Shown in pieces: positions 1 through 10,515 of a stretch of 64,000 nucleotides of DNA. Within the stretch, counting starts at the first letter, position 1. The number at the start of each line of letters is the position of its first letter. The position numbers were made by a program, and so were the translations under genes. This DNA comes from Lampris incognitus. Lineage: Eukaryota > Chordata > Actinopteri > Lampriformes > Lampridae. The notes beneath the pieces were generated by a model, which did no database searches, was not told the origin of the DNA, and saw only the letters and a program-made list of their open reading frames with translations. Location of the stretch: contig NC_079219.1 of the NCBI RefSeq assembly GCF_029633865.1, forward strand, positions 18,129,963 through 18,193,962, read 5' to 3'.

Positions 1-27
1 AAAGGCTGAAGGAGTATTAACCCTAAC

Positions 28-200
28 ATGCATGCCTTTTTGATGGTGGGAGGAAACCGGAACATCTAGAGGAAACCCACGCAGACACAGTCAGAACATG
101 CAAACTCAACACAGAAAGGACCTGGGACGGCTTGGGGTTCGAACCCAGGACCTTCTTGCTGTGAGGCAACATTGCTAACCACTGGGCCACCGTGCCGCCT
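28..200 (-). repeat. tRNA-derived SINE fragment (type S1)
   Basis: Read on the minus strand this starts with a tRNA-like head: a box-A-like stretch (GTGGTTAGCA) is followed by a box-B-like GGGTTCGAACCCC (110-150), then by a tRNA-unrelated body. The same body recurs in the copies near 10120-10515, 17825-17968 and 27872-27962, which together show the family ends in (ATGG)n. This copy is cut by or ends near the window start. It has no coding role. Confidence 0.7.
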
Positions 201-2010
201 TATAGATACTTATGTGTACTTGGGTATGGAACAATATCACTAATGTGAAAGTTGACCGGTGGGGTGGGGACAATAGTACTCAGGCACAGTATGAAACAAT
301 TGTACCTTATTTGAAAACACACTTGGCCACACCAACAAAATATACTAGTAGTACACTACCAGTATAAAATACAGAAAATACACTAGTACATTCTTATTTA
401 ATCTAAATTGCTTTAGACACAAATTGAAAAATACACACTTGGTAGTGCGGGTAGCTGGATATAGCTGATTTGTAAGTTTAATAACCACTTAGTTTAAGTG
501 ATGTGACTTGAGGATGCGTCACTACAAAACATCAAAAAAGCATACCATTTAATAAGGGTCATTAAACGCAAATACCAGACGCCGCTACATGTCTAAGGCT
601 AAAAGATGGTCTCAACTCAAATAACATCCAAAGGCTTCATATTTGGGGTATACATACAGACTACTAGAATATTCAGAAACAGTGGTATCCTTAAAACTAT
701 TTAAGTACAGTAACTGGAGCGGTTCAACGCAGTTGCATTCTTTTCTGTGAGTAATGATTCAAACAAATAGTAATGAAAGGGACCTGTAATGATGTGTTTT
801 CTGATTGCATTTTCTAGTACTTACAATGACACATTTTCTCTGGAAGTTGATGTTGTTGATGCACACCACCTGGTGGGTCGTAAAAAAAAAGACAAAAACG
901 AAATGTCAAAATGTGATGTAAATCTATAACGAAAAACTTGATCAATGAGATGAGCTATTGCAGGGCTTTCCACAACAGCAGCCTTTATTTTATAGCACGT
1001 AGCTGCACTTCGCTCAAACATTTTGTGGTTTAAAATGGAAAGATAATATAGCATGATACTTATAATTTAAAAGGACGTGGGCTCTCGAATCCTTTATCTT
1101 TCTTTCTGTTCATCCTTGTTTCCGGTAGTTCATCATTCCACTTGGAGCATCCCAGAAGCGATGTTTAATTGTTTTGACATGAGAGAAAAAACACCTTCTC
1201 ATTCACTAATATAAGCTTGCACCTGAATGAATACGCGCTTCACGAGCAGCGACATTAGCACATATTGACTATTACAAAACAGGAATTCAAATGCAACCCA
1301 GACAGCATACGAGGCTGAAAGAGAGCGCTATCGCAAGCTCTTCGGACGGTACCCCTTAATGATGTAGATCGTTGTTTTGTTTTTGGGTTTTTTTTTTTTA
1401 CAAAGCCAAAAAAAACACAAATCAAAAGTTACAAAAATTGAATAAATAACCATTTCCTGACATATTTACTGTTCTTGTATAGGAAAGGACGTAACTATAC
1501 CCTTTCCCTCTAAATACTCATGATGTTGCCTGCGCGCCTCCTATGTGATCCGCCATTTTGCTGTTGACCTTCGACCTCTCGCGACAAAATCCGAGATTTG
1601 TCGATCAGTCTCGTTACCATAGCCGTCCTAGTTTTTACAGCATTATCTAATATAGTCGAATTATAACCATTAATCAAAGTTTAAATGATAGAAGTCAACA
1701 TTAGAAATACAAACTATGGTTTTATATTAAAAAAGAGACTGGTTAAAGAGCTCTTTCACCACTTGGGGGCCCTAAAACCCTTAAATAAGAAGCCAGTGTA
1801 CAATGACTGATCACTGTTCCTGAAAGTGCCTAAAAACACAACATTTCGTTTTAGTTTTAAGGTTGTTTTTTTTTACTTATGAGAAATGTTGGAAAAGAAG
1901 TGAAAATAGTGGTTTCAACCCAATTCAACAATTCAGCAATACAATAATTAGAAAAGACTAAAATGTCTTATTTATTATTGCTTCAGCAGCTGAATTGACC
2001 GTTTACATAA
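201..2010. other. intergenic, no gene seen
   Basis: AT-rich unique-looking sequence. No open frame resembles a known protein and no splice-like coding blocks stand out. It holds only short A/T homopolymers (about 1387-1402 and 1867-1875). A regulatory role cannot be judged from this sequence alone. Confidence 0.5.
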
Positions 2011-2014
2011 CAAT

Positions 2015-2149
2015 TGTAAACTACTAATAAGACACGTTAGTCCCTAGCTAACGGATTTGGCGCTTTAGCCGAGCGGTTAGTGATGTCGCCTTGTGGCGCA
2101 ATACACCCCATATCAAATCCCGCCCCGGGCAAAGAAGTAACCGGTTACA
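2015..2149 (+). mobile_element. 135-bp solo LTR with tRNA-like core (family B), TSD CAAT
   Basis: The block begins TGTAAAC and ends GGTTACA, giving TG...CA ends with a 5-bp TGTAA/TTACA inverted repeat. It is flanked by CAAT at 2011-2014 and 2150-2153, a perfect 4-bp target duplication. Inside are a stem-loop-like GTTAG...CTAAC motif, a perfect pol III A-box (TAGCCGAGCGG) and a B-box-like TATCAAATCCC. The copy at 45378-45512 has the same 135-bp length and its own perfect 4-bp TSD, and 9195-9331 is a third copy. Termini plus TSD argue for LTR integration rather than SINE retroposition. A SINE of unusual structure is the alternative. Confidence 0.75.
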
Positions 2150-2153
2150 CAAT

Positions 2154-2484
2154 GATTAACATAGTAATCTATCAATTCATATTCAGTGAGATTTTATTTC
2201 CTCCAACATTGAGCTCCTACACTGCGCCAATTTTTATTAGAGAAAGAACAAAAAGGACAGACGATAACAGTTCTTCACAATTGTGCAAACTGATAAATGT
2301 CCTCGATATTCTCAAACTAAATGATTCACTTGTTCTGAATGTGATCGAGTTCATTGATTTTCAAGTTGATGTTTCGCGAATAATGTTGTGAAGATCAGTG
2401 TAGTGGAGGGTAATGCAGATAGGTCAACAATGCCTCAAAAACAAATCTGTCCTGATCACTTGCCAATGACAATAAAAACAGTCG
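2154..2484. other. spacer between two solo LTRs
   Basis: AT-rich sequence between the family B and family A solo LTRs. A 103-codon plus-strand frame starts inside the first LTR and is not recognisable. No retroelement coding sequence lies between the two LTRs and their TSDs differ (CAAT and GTAC), so they are independent insertions, not the two ends of one element. Confidence 0.5.
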
Positions 2485-2488
2485 GTAC

Positions 2489-2642
2489 TGTAACGTGCAC
2501 GGATAAGTAGACACGTTAGCCTTTGGCTAACGGGTCGGACCCTTTAGTCGACTAGTTAACGTTGTCGCTCGCGGTGCGGGAGCTACGCGTCCGCGCCGCG
2601 GCTGTGGCGACGGTTCCCAGACTGCCCCCTGAATTCACTGCA
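2489..2642 (+). mobile_element. 154-bp solo LTR with tRNA-like core (family A), TSD GTAC
   Basis: It starts TGTAACG, ends ACTGCA, and is flanked by GTAC at 2485-2488 and 2643-2646, a perfect 4-bp duplication. It aligns along its length with the 3' LTR of the complete miniature element at 30576-30725 (shared blocks include CCCTTTAGTCGACT/GGCTCTTTAGTCGACT and GGCTGCCCCCTGAATT). A perfect hairpin, GTTAGCC-TTT-GGCTAAC, lies at about 2516-2532. No internal region remains, so it is a solo LTR left by LTR-LTR recombination. Confidence 0.75.
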
Positions 2643-2646
2643 GTAC

Positions 2647-3084
2647 TAAAGAGCCAATTTGAGAAAAAAATTGGATTTGCTTGCAGTCTACACAAAGATG
2701 TAAAACCTGAAACCAATTCTAACTGACTTATGTCATCTTTTACATGATCAGTGAAATGGGAAATAGCAACAACTTCGTGATTTCCTGGCACAAAATATCC
2801 TTTCATATTGCTCAATCAATGTAAAGACCAGGCAAACCCCATTTTCTAAAATATAGGACCTATAAACAAGAAGTTTCCTCACCACTGCAGCTGGTGTCTT
2901 GAAATTTGGTACAAATACTTTTCCCCCCCAACATAAAATTTTTGCATTTTGAATACTGAGCTCCACTCACTGATATTGTCCACTAATCTAATTAATGTTT
3001 TGTTTGTTTGTTTGTTTGTTTGTTATGCATATTCTATTACCATCAACCCCCATAATCTAGTAAAGGGGGTTGCTGCATTATTTG
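2647..3084. other. spacer, no gene seen
   Basis: Two overlapping minus-strand frames (2552-2815 and 2748-2966) look protein-like but match nothing I recognise. A (GTTT)n run at about 2998-3023 precedes the truncated start of the downstream Gypsy remnant. Confidence 0.4.
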
Positions 3085-5060
3085 AAGAGTGCCCACAAAT
3101 TAGAGTTTCTTGCGCTCAAATGGGCAGTAAGTGAGAAATTTAACGACTACTTGTACGAAGCTACCTTTAAGGTGTTGACTGATAATAACCCTTTAACCAG
3201 CGTCCTCGCAAGTGCCAAGCTTGATGTCACAAGCCACAGGTGGCTTGCTGCCCTGTCCAACTTTGATATCCACTACAAATCTGGCGAACTTAATGCTGAT
3301 GCAGATGGGCTGTCTTGTCGGCCTCAGGAGCTCCCACAAGAGGATGAAGAGTCGGTGGCTTTAGATCAGAAGATATCCAGTCTTCTGGATTTTGCTAGTC
3401 TGTACCCTAAGGAGTTTAATGTCCTTGATGGAGAGGCTGTGGATACTCAGTGTATGCATCACGGTGTGAAAGCCCTCGCAATCTCAGAGGGAAGTGCTGA
3501 AGATGAGTTTGAGATACCTGCCATTGAAACTCTCTTAAGTAGCGAGGGTGCTGTCTCTGACAACCTGGAGGAACCATTCAAATGGCCAGGCCAGCCAACA
3601 CTCGCAGGAATGTGTACAGGCGACTGGCAGCAGTTACAGTGAAAGGACAAAACTCTGGCCCGGCTTGAAAAGCCAGAAGTGGTGCTACTCATGTGAGAGA
3701 AATCTAAACTAACCTTAGTTGATGGGGTGTCATACTGCAAAATTCTTAATCAGAGAGGGGAAGCCTTCCATCAATTTGTCATGCCTAGTGGTCTCAGAGA
3801 AAGAGCTTTCCAAGGTATTCATGATGAGATAGGGCACATGGGAATTGAGAGAACCTTGGAACTAGCTAGAGCTAGGTTTTACTGGCCAAAGACAGCTCAG
3901 TACATTGAGGAAAAGTGTAAAGCCTGTGAGAGGTGTGTGAGGAGATAAGCCTGAGCACAAAGGGCAGCCAAACTAGTCAATATCAAAGTTAGTGGCCCGC
4001 TTGAACTCGTTTGTATGGATTTCCTGACCTTAGAACCTGACTTCAGGGATACTCGAAACATACTGGTCATAACCAACCACTTTAAAAAGTATGCTCAAGC
4101 CTACCCAACAAAAGATCAGACAGCTAAGACCGTTGCCATTGTGCTGTGGGAAAATTTCATCAGTCATTATGGTTTTCCTCACCAAATACACAGTGATCAA
4201 GGCACCTGTTTTGAATCAGAAGTAGTGAAAGAGTTGTGGAAACTTTCTGGGATGAAGTCTTGCACCACTCCGTACCACCCGAGAGGTAATCCTGAAGAGA
4301 GATTTAACAGGACTCTGCTTGACCTCTTGGGAACTCTGGAAGACACGAGAAAGGAGGAATCGAGGAAGTATGTCTGACCCCTAGTGCATGCGTATAATTG
4401 TACTATAAATTATTCAACAGGAGAAGCACCTTTCCTTTTAATGTTTGGAAGACAGCCCCGCCTTCCGATTGACCTTTGTTTTGGCATTAGTCCACAGGGC
4501 CACAACCCCACAACACATTCACATTATGTGTGGGAGCTTAAAAAGAGACTCAGACATGCATACCAACTCCAATAGCTTATAGAAATGCAGAGAGAAGACA
4601 GTTAATGAACAAAAGACGTTGGGATGCCAAAGTAACCGTTCTGTCCCTGGAAGTGGGTGACAGGGTCCTTGTAAGAAACCTGAGCCTGAGAAAGAAGCAC
4701 AAAATCTCTGACAGGTGGGAAACTGTTGTTCACATTGTGGTCAAACAGGCTGATGAGAATATGCCAGTCTATGTGGTAAGGTCTGAGGATGGAGAGGGCA
4801 GAGAAAGAGTTATACATCATGACATGCTGCTTCCTTGTGGATTCTTGCCTGCAAATTTGGAAATACAAAGTGAGGATGCTGTTCATAGTGTACCTAGTCA
4901 GGTTTCCACGACAACTGATGAGGAGCAGGAAGTCAAAGAACCCCCATTTATCAGGGATGTGGAGGTAGGAGAAAACCGAGACCTTTCAACCCTGAGGGAA
5001 GAGGAGTACTGGGAAGCTAATTATATGCCATCTCAAGCCCAAGAGAGTGAGATGTTTTAA
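3085..5060 (+). pseudogene. Gypsy pol remnant (RNase H, integrase), truncated and full of stops
   Basis: This is the 3' part of a Ty3/Gypsy pol, broken by in-frame stops. The first block (3085-3642) is the RNase H and connection region (TDNNPLTSVL, then HRWLAALSNFDI). The block at 3727-3948 carries the HHCC zinc-binding domain (H-x-G-H at DEIGHMG, then CKACERC). The block at 4015-4575 is the integrase core with its first acidic residue in MDFL, the second in HSDQGT and the third in EERFNR. The block at 4605-5060 is the integrase C-terminus (GDRVLVRNL). The first four blocks share one frame and are split by stops at 3642, 3948, 4377 and 4575. The last is in another frame, so there is also at least one indel. 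RT, protease and gag are missing because the copy is 5'-truncated near 3085. It cannot move on its own. Confidence 0.9.
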
Positions 5061-5391
5061 CATTTCACTCTAAGAGAATCTCGGACACAAAGTGAATCTC
5101 GGTCGCAAAAAGTTCCTTGAACCCTGATGCCTCTGAGTTTAATACAAACACCTCAGGGTTGTCAGAACCTGAAAATAGTCCATCCCAAACATAGAATAGG
5201 CCACAGAGGAGGCGAGCTCCCCCAGCTTACCTCAATGACTACCAGCTTGGTTCCAGGTTTACTTGTAGGCAGCACAGTGGCAGTCCACCCGGTTATCAAA
5301 CACTGCTGTAATTTTTTAATATCTTTGCAGAAGCAGATTACGGGTTTAATGCATGCCATGGAGAGACAGACTAACGGAGACGTCAGATTTT

Positions 5392-5405
5392 TAAGTGGGG
5401 GAGGA
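5392..5405 (+). other. polypurine tract of the Gypsy remnant
   Basis: A purine run (AAGTGGGGGAGGA) sits directly before TGTAAC, the expected PPT/3' LTR junction where plus-strand DNA synthesis starts in LTR retrotransposons. It fixes the left end of the LTR at 5406. Confidence 0.7.
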
Positions 5406-5900
5406 TGTAACTCAGCAGTTACTTAGTCAGTTGATTCAGTGTTAATAGGTACACTGTCTCTTTAAGAGTCCCGACTGTGAGCCCAGCTTTACGGCTGTAG
5501 AGTGGGGATCTTACAGCGAGAGTTTACGGGTTCACTTGACTAAATGAGAGAAGACTTAGCCAAGTGTTGCCAGCATCTAGCCTCTCAAATCACCGCTCTC
5601 TGTCATGTCTTCCTGCTAGGTGAGCACATGTATTGTACCTGTATTTGTTTTGTGAAAAGAGATTATTGTCTTGTGTATAAGTAAACGTTCCTTTTCCGAA
5701 GTCAGAAGACTAATCGCTAGCTAATTGCTAATCACTAGCTAACATTCTAAATGCTTAATGTACTCCACCCATCGTATATGGAGTTTTAAATTATTAGAAT
5801 TGACTAAATGAGAGAAGACTTAGCCAAGTGTTGCCAGCGTCTAGCCTTTCTCATCGTCAAATCAACGCTCTTTGCCATGTTTTGCTGCTAGCTGATGGAT
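5406..5900 (+). mobile_element. 3' LTR of the Gypsy remnant, with internal duplication
   Basis: The LTR starts TGTAACTC right after the polypurine tract. Its right end cannot be fixed because the 5' LTR is lost; 5900 is a minimum estimate. A block of about 90 bp starting TTGACTAAATGAGAG occurs at 5536-5623 and again at 5800-5896, 264 bp apart, with a few substitutions and one small indel, so part of the LTR has been duplicated in tandem. Confidence 0.6.
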
Positions 5901-6251
5901 GGGACGATAACCTCATTCCCCTTGGATACTGAAGACGAGTTGGCCACCATCAACTACTTCTGTTCTTGAGTCGCTTGAGAATCAGAGAACATATTTCTTT
6001 GATAATGAGCGCTGTCTATATATATAAAAAAAAATTGGGGTACCCAACTTCGTTTTGTTTCAACTGTTTGTTGGGAGTGTTTCACATGGATCGAGGAGTA
6101 TCAAATCAAGGACAAAGACATTCTTCCGTTGGAGGTTTAACTGTCCATTGGTTTACAGCAGCCCAAAATAAAAAAACCTTTTGATTAAGACGAAAAGAAA
6201 ATATTTGACAAAAATGATTTTATTTTCTTAATAGCTAAACTCTGTCATTCA
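5901..6251. other. spacer, end of LTR or host sequence
   Basis: AT-rich, with a short TA run (about 6018-6026). It may include the end of the preceding LTR. No protein-like frame was recognised. Confidence 0.4.
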
Positions 6252-6256
6252 TGCTT

Positions 6257-6384
6257 TGTAACGCCGGGTATTTGGACCCAATCGCAGAGAAGAGGCAGTC
6301 AGTAAGTACCAAGTCGCTTTACTGGACTTCAAAAATGCAAACCTGAATAAACAGGAAATACTCGCTCACAGACGAGGGTTCAGG
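6257..6384 (-). repeat. 3' LTR of the defective Gypsy, truncated
   Basis: About 128 bp that align with the outer part of the 8267-8596 LTR. Similarity stops where Tc1 transposase sequence starts, so the Tc1 insertion or a later deletion removed the rest of this LTR. Confidence 0.75.
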
Positions 6385-6978
6385 ATATGGGAATCTCATC
6401 TCGGTATCGCTCTGCATCGAAATTGATGACAAGCCTCGTTTTTCCAGTGAGAGAGTTGCCGCTCCACACCATCACACTGCCTCCACCAAAAGATGTTACT
6501 CTATCGATGCAGCAATCAGCATAGCGTTCTCCGCGTCTTCTCCACACTTTGACCCTACGATCCAACTGCCGTAGGCAGAATCTGGACTCATCGCTGAACA
6601 TAAAGTTCCTCCACATGTTCTGGTTCCAGTGCACGTGTTGCTGACACCAGCGCAAACGGGCCTAACAGTGAAGGGCAGCCATGGCAGCTTTATGAGACCG
6701 GAGATTGGCTGCGTGCAGTCTGTTCCGGATTGTCTGGGCAGATAGCCGTCGGCCATATCGTCCTGGAAAACTTGACTGCAAATCTGTCGAAGACTGACAG
6801 GGTGAGGAAACGGTCTTCTTGGGACGCCCACCTCGTGGCCCGTCTGACGTCCCCCGTTATATGGAACGTGGCCTTCAGTTTGGAGATGGTACTAGAGCTC
6901 ACTCCAAATAATGCCGCAATTTGGTTGTGCGGAACACCAGCTTGAAGTTGCCCTATCCAGATTAGTCAAACGTGGCAT
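6385..6978 (-). pseudogene. Tc1-like transposase relic
   Basis: Minus-strand remains of a Tc1/mariner (IS630 superfamily) transposase. The N-terminus starts at 6978 (MPRLTNLDRA) and carries the helix-turn-helix region (STISKLKATFHITGDV). It runs in shifted frames to the DDE core with LFSDESRF-like (MFSDESRFC, first catalytic Asp) and GGGSVMVW. The remaining catalytic residues and the C-terminus are gone, because the copy ends abruptly at the LTR junction near 6385. Several frameshifts and a stop (near 6665) make it non-functional. Confidence 0.85.
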
Positions 6979-7290
6979 GCCGATTCTTGGAGCAGACACC
7001 AACTGACCACTATAGCAGGGCCCATGCTCACAGGTGCTGCCAAATCAGGCACCTGAGGTACCAGAAGCCCAAAACAAGAGTCAATAGCAAAATAAGCGGT
7101 TTGGCATTGGCAGAGAAGATTTAGCAAATTTTTCCATGGGCGCAACCCACATACTCAGCTCTGCTGCTCATCCCACAAATGCGGCACCATTTAAAAAGGG
7201 AAATAAACAGGCTTTCCAACGGTATAAGATTTATTGCCAAGAAGCATGGTTACAACAGAAATAATCTACCAAACAAATTTCCTTACTTTT
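6979..7290 (-). other. 5' region of the Tc1 relic and junction sequence
   Basis: This lies upstream of the Tc1 transposase start on the minus strand and probably holds its 5' untranslated part. I could not identify an intact terminal inverted repeat or a TA target site. From about 7290 upward the sequence is again Gypsy RT. Confidence 0.4.
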
Positions 7291-8249
7291 TGTGTGGCGT
7301 TTACATACACGAACCTGCTCAGCATGTCCCGCAGGACATAGTTGATGAGCGCCTGGAGCGTTCGCTAAGCCGAAGGGCATCACCAGATACCCGTAGTGGC
7401 CCGTGGGAGTGATGAATGCCGTCTTCCACTCGCCCCCCCCCCTCTCTCTCGGATGCGGTTGTAGACAAGTCGATTTTGGTGAAGATAGTGGCCCCTCGAA
7501 GGTGTTCAAAAGCGGTGGCCAGCAGAGGGAGAGGGTACCGATTCTTGATGGTAATGGCATTCAGGGGCCGGTAATCTATGCAGGGGCGAAGTGTGCCATC
7601 CTTCTGCCCCACGAAGAATTCAGCAGCTGCTGGGGAAGTCGATGGCCGGATAAATCCCATCTCCAAGGCCTCCTTAATATACGGCTCCGTGGCAGCGGTC
7701 TCTGGAGCCGAAAGGGAGTACAGGTGTCCCCAGGGAGGGCTGGTGCCGGCACGGAGCTCGATAGCGCAGTCATAGGAGCGGTGCGGAGAAAGGACGGTTG
7801 CCCGCTTTTTGCTGAACGCCTCCCGGAGGTCAGCATACTCAGGGGGAAGGTCAGCGGGCTTGCGGGCAGACGGAACTCGGAGGCGGAGTGGCAGCCGCTC
7901 GTGGAGCACGTTTCGGAGGCGCCTTGGGGACGCTGGGCAGCCAAGCCCAACTGGTCGGGGTGGGTGTCGCCGACACAGGTGGCGCTGCCTGGGTATGCAG
8001 CAGCCGCTGGAGAGCGGTGGTGGCGAGGCCCGTGATTGCAGCCATCATCTGCTGCTGTTGCGTTTGGACCTGCTGCAGCTGGGAGTGATCCGCTGTCCGC
8101 TGCTGAAGCATGGGGCGGAGCTTTCCAACAAGGCTGGAGATGGAGCGGATGCTCACCTTCAGCGACTGCAGTTCGGTGCGCTCCTCGCCCAGAGCCGCAC
8201 CCCGGGCGGCAACAGCGACGCGCAACTGCTCCAATTCTGCTGGCTCCAT
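7290..8249 (-). pseudogene. Internally deleted gag/RT of Gypsy element
   Basis: Reading from the Met at 8249, a gag N-terminal region (MEPAELEQLRVAVAARG, coiled-coil-like with a Gln-rich run) leads within about 150 codons into the front of a reverse transcriptase: [42 protein letters not shown]. The capsid, zinc knuckle and protease expected between them are absent. The RT breaks off after the region preceding the YxDD motif (near 7290-7320). There is a frame change near 7470 and a C-rich run (7432-7442). The order and wording are sushi/chromovirus-like, similar to the element at 50476-56462. Confidence 0.85.
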
Positions 8250-8266
8250 GTCTGGTCGAGCCTTGC

Positions 8267-8596
8267 TGTAACGCCGGGTGTTTGAACCCAATCGCAGAGA
8301 AGAGGCAGTTGGTAAGTACTAAGTCGCTTTACTGGACTTCGGAAAACACACACACACACAAAAAAACCCACTGCCAAACAGGGCAGGCAAAAAGGCAAAC
8401 AAGAATAAACATATAATACTAAACACAGGAAACACTCACTCACACAGCACAGGCAGACAAAGGTTGAGGAGACCAGCACAGGTGCCCTTGATCACAGGCC
8501 AATCAATGGCAGGTGCCACTCATACTGGCTGACTGCAGGCCGATAGGGAGATGCATCACCTGTTGGCTGCTGATCCTTTGGCCAGTGATCGTGTCA
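8267..8596 (-). repeat. 5' LTR of the defective Gypsy
   Basis: 330 bp, TG...CA in plus-strand reading, flanked on the right by TGCTT (8597-8601), which matches the left flank. It contains a short (AC)n run and a CACAGGTG-rich middle. Confidence 0.8.
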
Positions 8597-8601
8597 TGCT
8601 T

Positions 8602-9190
8602 GTTATATTGTCATTCATTCATGTCATTAATTCTCTTAATTTATAAGTCATAACTTACAAATTACAGCAGAGGATAATTTTATTTATTTATTTATTTTTG
8701 TGCGTTTACTTAAAACAAAGGGTTGACATTTATTTGAGGGATGATACGTTCCAGTCCATTAGTTAATTGTTTGGACTTACGTAGCATAGTACTACCAGAC
8801 CCTGCAATAAATGTCCTGTTACAGTACAAAATCTTAAATCTGGTCTCATCTTGATTTATTTCTATTTAAAGAGGGACAAATAGATACTTGGTTACACATC
8901 CAATTGAGTAGCTCATTCTGGATACTTTTGGACGTACCTTTAAAAACAGTTGCCTTTTCTAGGTGCTTCTGCATTGCAGTATCCAACGACGAAACTAAAT
9001 CCACAAGGCCACGGAAGACACCAGGGTTATCGGATGATTCTGTCTAGTCGTGTCCTCTAAGGGCTAGTTCAAATGCTCCCAGAATTGTATGCAGTATATA
9101 AGCTTTGACAGAATGTACCGGTTTTTGTCCACCTCCTTATTGTGATTCCGCACACTCACATGGTAGCTTTCGTCCAGCTGTGCTGCTATG
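8602..9190. other. spacer, no gene seen
   Basis: AT-rich sequence, including a TTTA run near 8680-8696. No protein or repeat family recognised. Confidence 0.5.
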
Positions 9191-9194
9191 TTAG

Positions 9195-9331
9195 TGTAAC
9201 CGAGCTATTTTCTCACCCGGTGCGGGATTCGATCCGAGGTGTACTGCACCACAAGGCGACATCGCTAATCGCTCGACTAAAGGGGCCGGCCCCCCCAGCC
9301 AATCGGCCAGTGAGTCTTTTTGTAGGTTACA
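9195..9331 (-). mobile_element. Third family B solo LTR with tRNA-like core
   Basis: On the minus strand it starts TGTAACC and ends GGTTACA (137 bp). It carries CTTTAGTCGAGCGATTAG in the A-box position and GGATCGAATCCCG in the B-box position. The flanks are TTAG (9191-9194) and TTAA (9332-9335), a 4-bp duplication with one mismatch. The 5' 40 bp differ more from the copies at 2015 and 45378 than the tRNA-like core does. Confidence 0.7.
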
Positions 9332-9335
9332 TTAA

Positions 9336-10119
9336 CTTTGACCAAGCATGGCTAGTTTCATAACACAATGTAAATGTGCTTTGCTTGACTCGTTTTTCTT
9401 AGCCTGTTCTGAAAAGTGCTTCAAATCCCTCAGCCCTGTGTTAGCCCATATATCCCCTTGTCCTGGCCCTGCTACGGATGACTGGAACAATAGGCATGGG
9501 GAACAGAATACTATATTCCGTGTTGAGCAACCACATAGCCATGTTTTCTTTTCATACCATGTTTGCGACAATGCCCTGTTGTAGGTTTTCCCTTTGTCCT
9601 TTGTATGTTAATGTCTGGTCTATCAGGGCCAACCTGCTTAATAACTAACTTGTCTTGTAATTGCAGGCATTCAAATCGGTTTTTAAAAATAAGGTACACT
9701 TTAGACACAGCAGATGCAACAACGCTGGTCGCTATTTCTGCAGTAGTCTAAACGTTCGGACTAACTCAAGGAAACGGTAGAGGGCTGCAGAGTACGGGAG
9801 TAGGGCAGACTCATTTCTGCCCCAATGAGTCTCTATTGTCATTTATTGCAGTTTCCATCTTTGACCACAGGATGCTATAATAAATCTGCCAGCAAACCCA
9901 GGGCGCTGAGGTCTCCTGCCCCAATATTGTGCAGTGCACTAAATTGAGACCGAATCACTTAAATGACGATTTTAACTTTCAAAGATCAAAAGTTGTTGAC
10001 TAGTTTGATTCATTTATTGCACAAAAACTAGGTGATATTTATTGCAATGTAAATTATATATTAATTTAGAAAAATAGTTTATGAGGAGGAACTATGTTGT
10101 TGGATGGATGATTTTTTTT
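9336..10119. other. spacer, no gene seen
   Basis: Short frames on both strands near 9332-9750 show no recognisable motif. A poly-T run at 10112-10119 borders the next SINE. Confidence 0.45.
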
Positions 10120-10327
10120 TGTGGGGGCGCTGCCCCACCTGCCCATATGAACGGGCCGCGCCTGGTTCTGGGTTCCAGCCCCGGAGTAGTCCAACCTTGG
10201 GGGTCGTCCTCGGTCATCCTCTGTATGAAGTTTGCATGTTCTGCCCGTGTGTGTGTGGGTTTCCTCCGGTTGCTCAGGTTTCCTCCAACAGTCCAAAGAC
10301 AGGTGAATCAGCCGTACTAAATTGTCC

Positions 10328-10376
<49 letters not shown>

Positions 10377-10515
10377 CCCTTTGATGGCCTGGCGGCCTGT
10401 CCAGGGTGTCTCCCCCCCCCCACCTGCTGCCCAATGACTGCTGGGATAGGCTCCAGCATCCCTGTGCCCTGAGAGCAGGTTAAGCGGTTTGGATAATGGA
10501 TGGACGGATGGATGA
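10120..10515 (+). repeat. SINE type S1 with (TG)n and (ATGG) tail
   Basis: The plus-strand copy has the SINE body phrases AGTTTGCATGTTCTGCCC and GTTTCCTCCGGTTGCTC, an expanded (TG)n at 10331-10372, then CAGGGTGTC and AATGACTGCTGGGATAGGC, and a 3' tail GGATAATGGATGG(ACGG)ATGG. The head is diverged, with a weak B-box near 10166-10180. Confidence 0.75.

Larger units (their letters stand above)
6257..8596 (-). mobile_element. Defective Gypsy element, TSD TGCTT, with Tc1 relic inside
   Basis: A minus-strand LTR retrotransposon bounded by TGCTT at 6252-6256 and 8597-8601. The 5' LTR is 8267-8596. The 3' LTR begins at 6257 with the same sequence (TAACGCCGGGT, then CAATCGCAGAGAAGAGGCAG) but its copy stops at 6384, where a Tc1 relic begins. 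The internal region keeps only the gag N-terminus and the front of RT. It has no complete gene. Confidence 0.85.

Noticed and set aside
2060..2140. Functional tRNA gene
   Set aside because: The A/B boxes are good, but there is no plausible acceptor stem, the block is bounded by TG...CA ends with a 4-bp TSD, and it is repeated elsewhere with substitutions in stem positions.
2015..2642. The two nearby LTR-like units as one element with an interior
   Set aside because: They belong to different families, have different TSDs (CAAT, GTAC), and no PBS or PPT lies between them.
2552..2966. Protein-like minus-strand frames near the solo LTR
   Set aside because: Two overlapping frames over the same DNA, no recognisable family, and one runs through the LTR.
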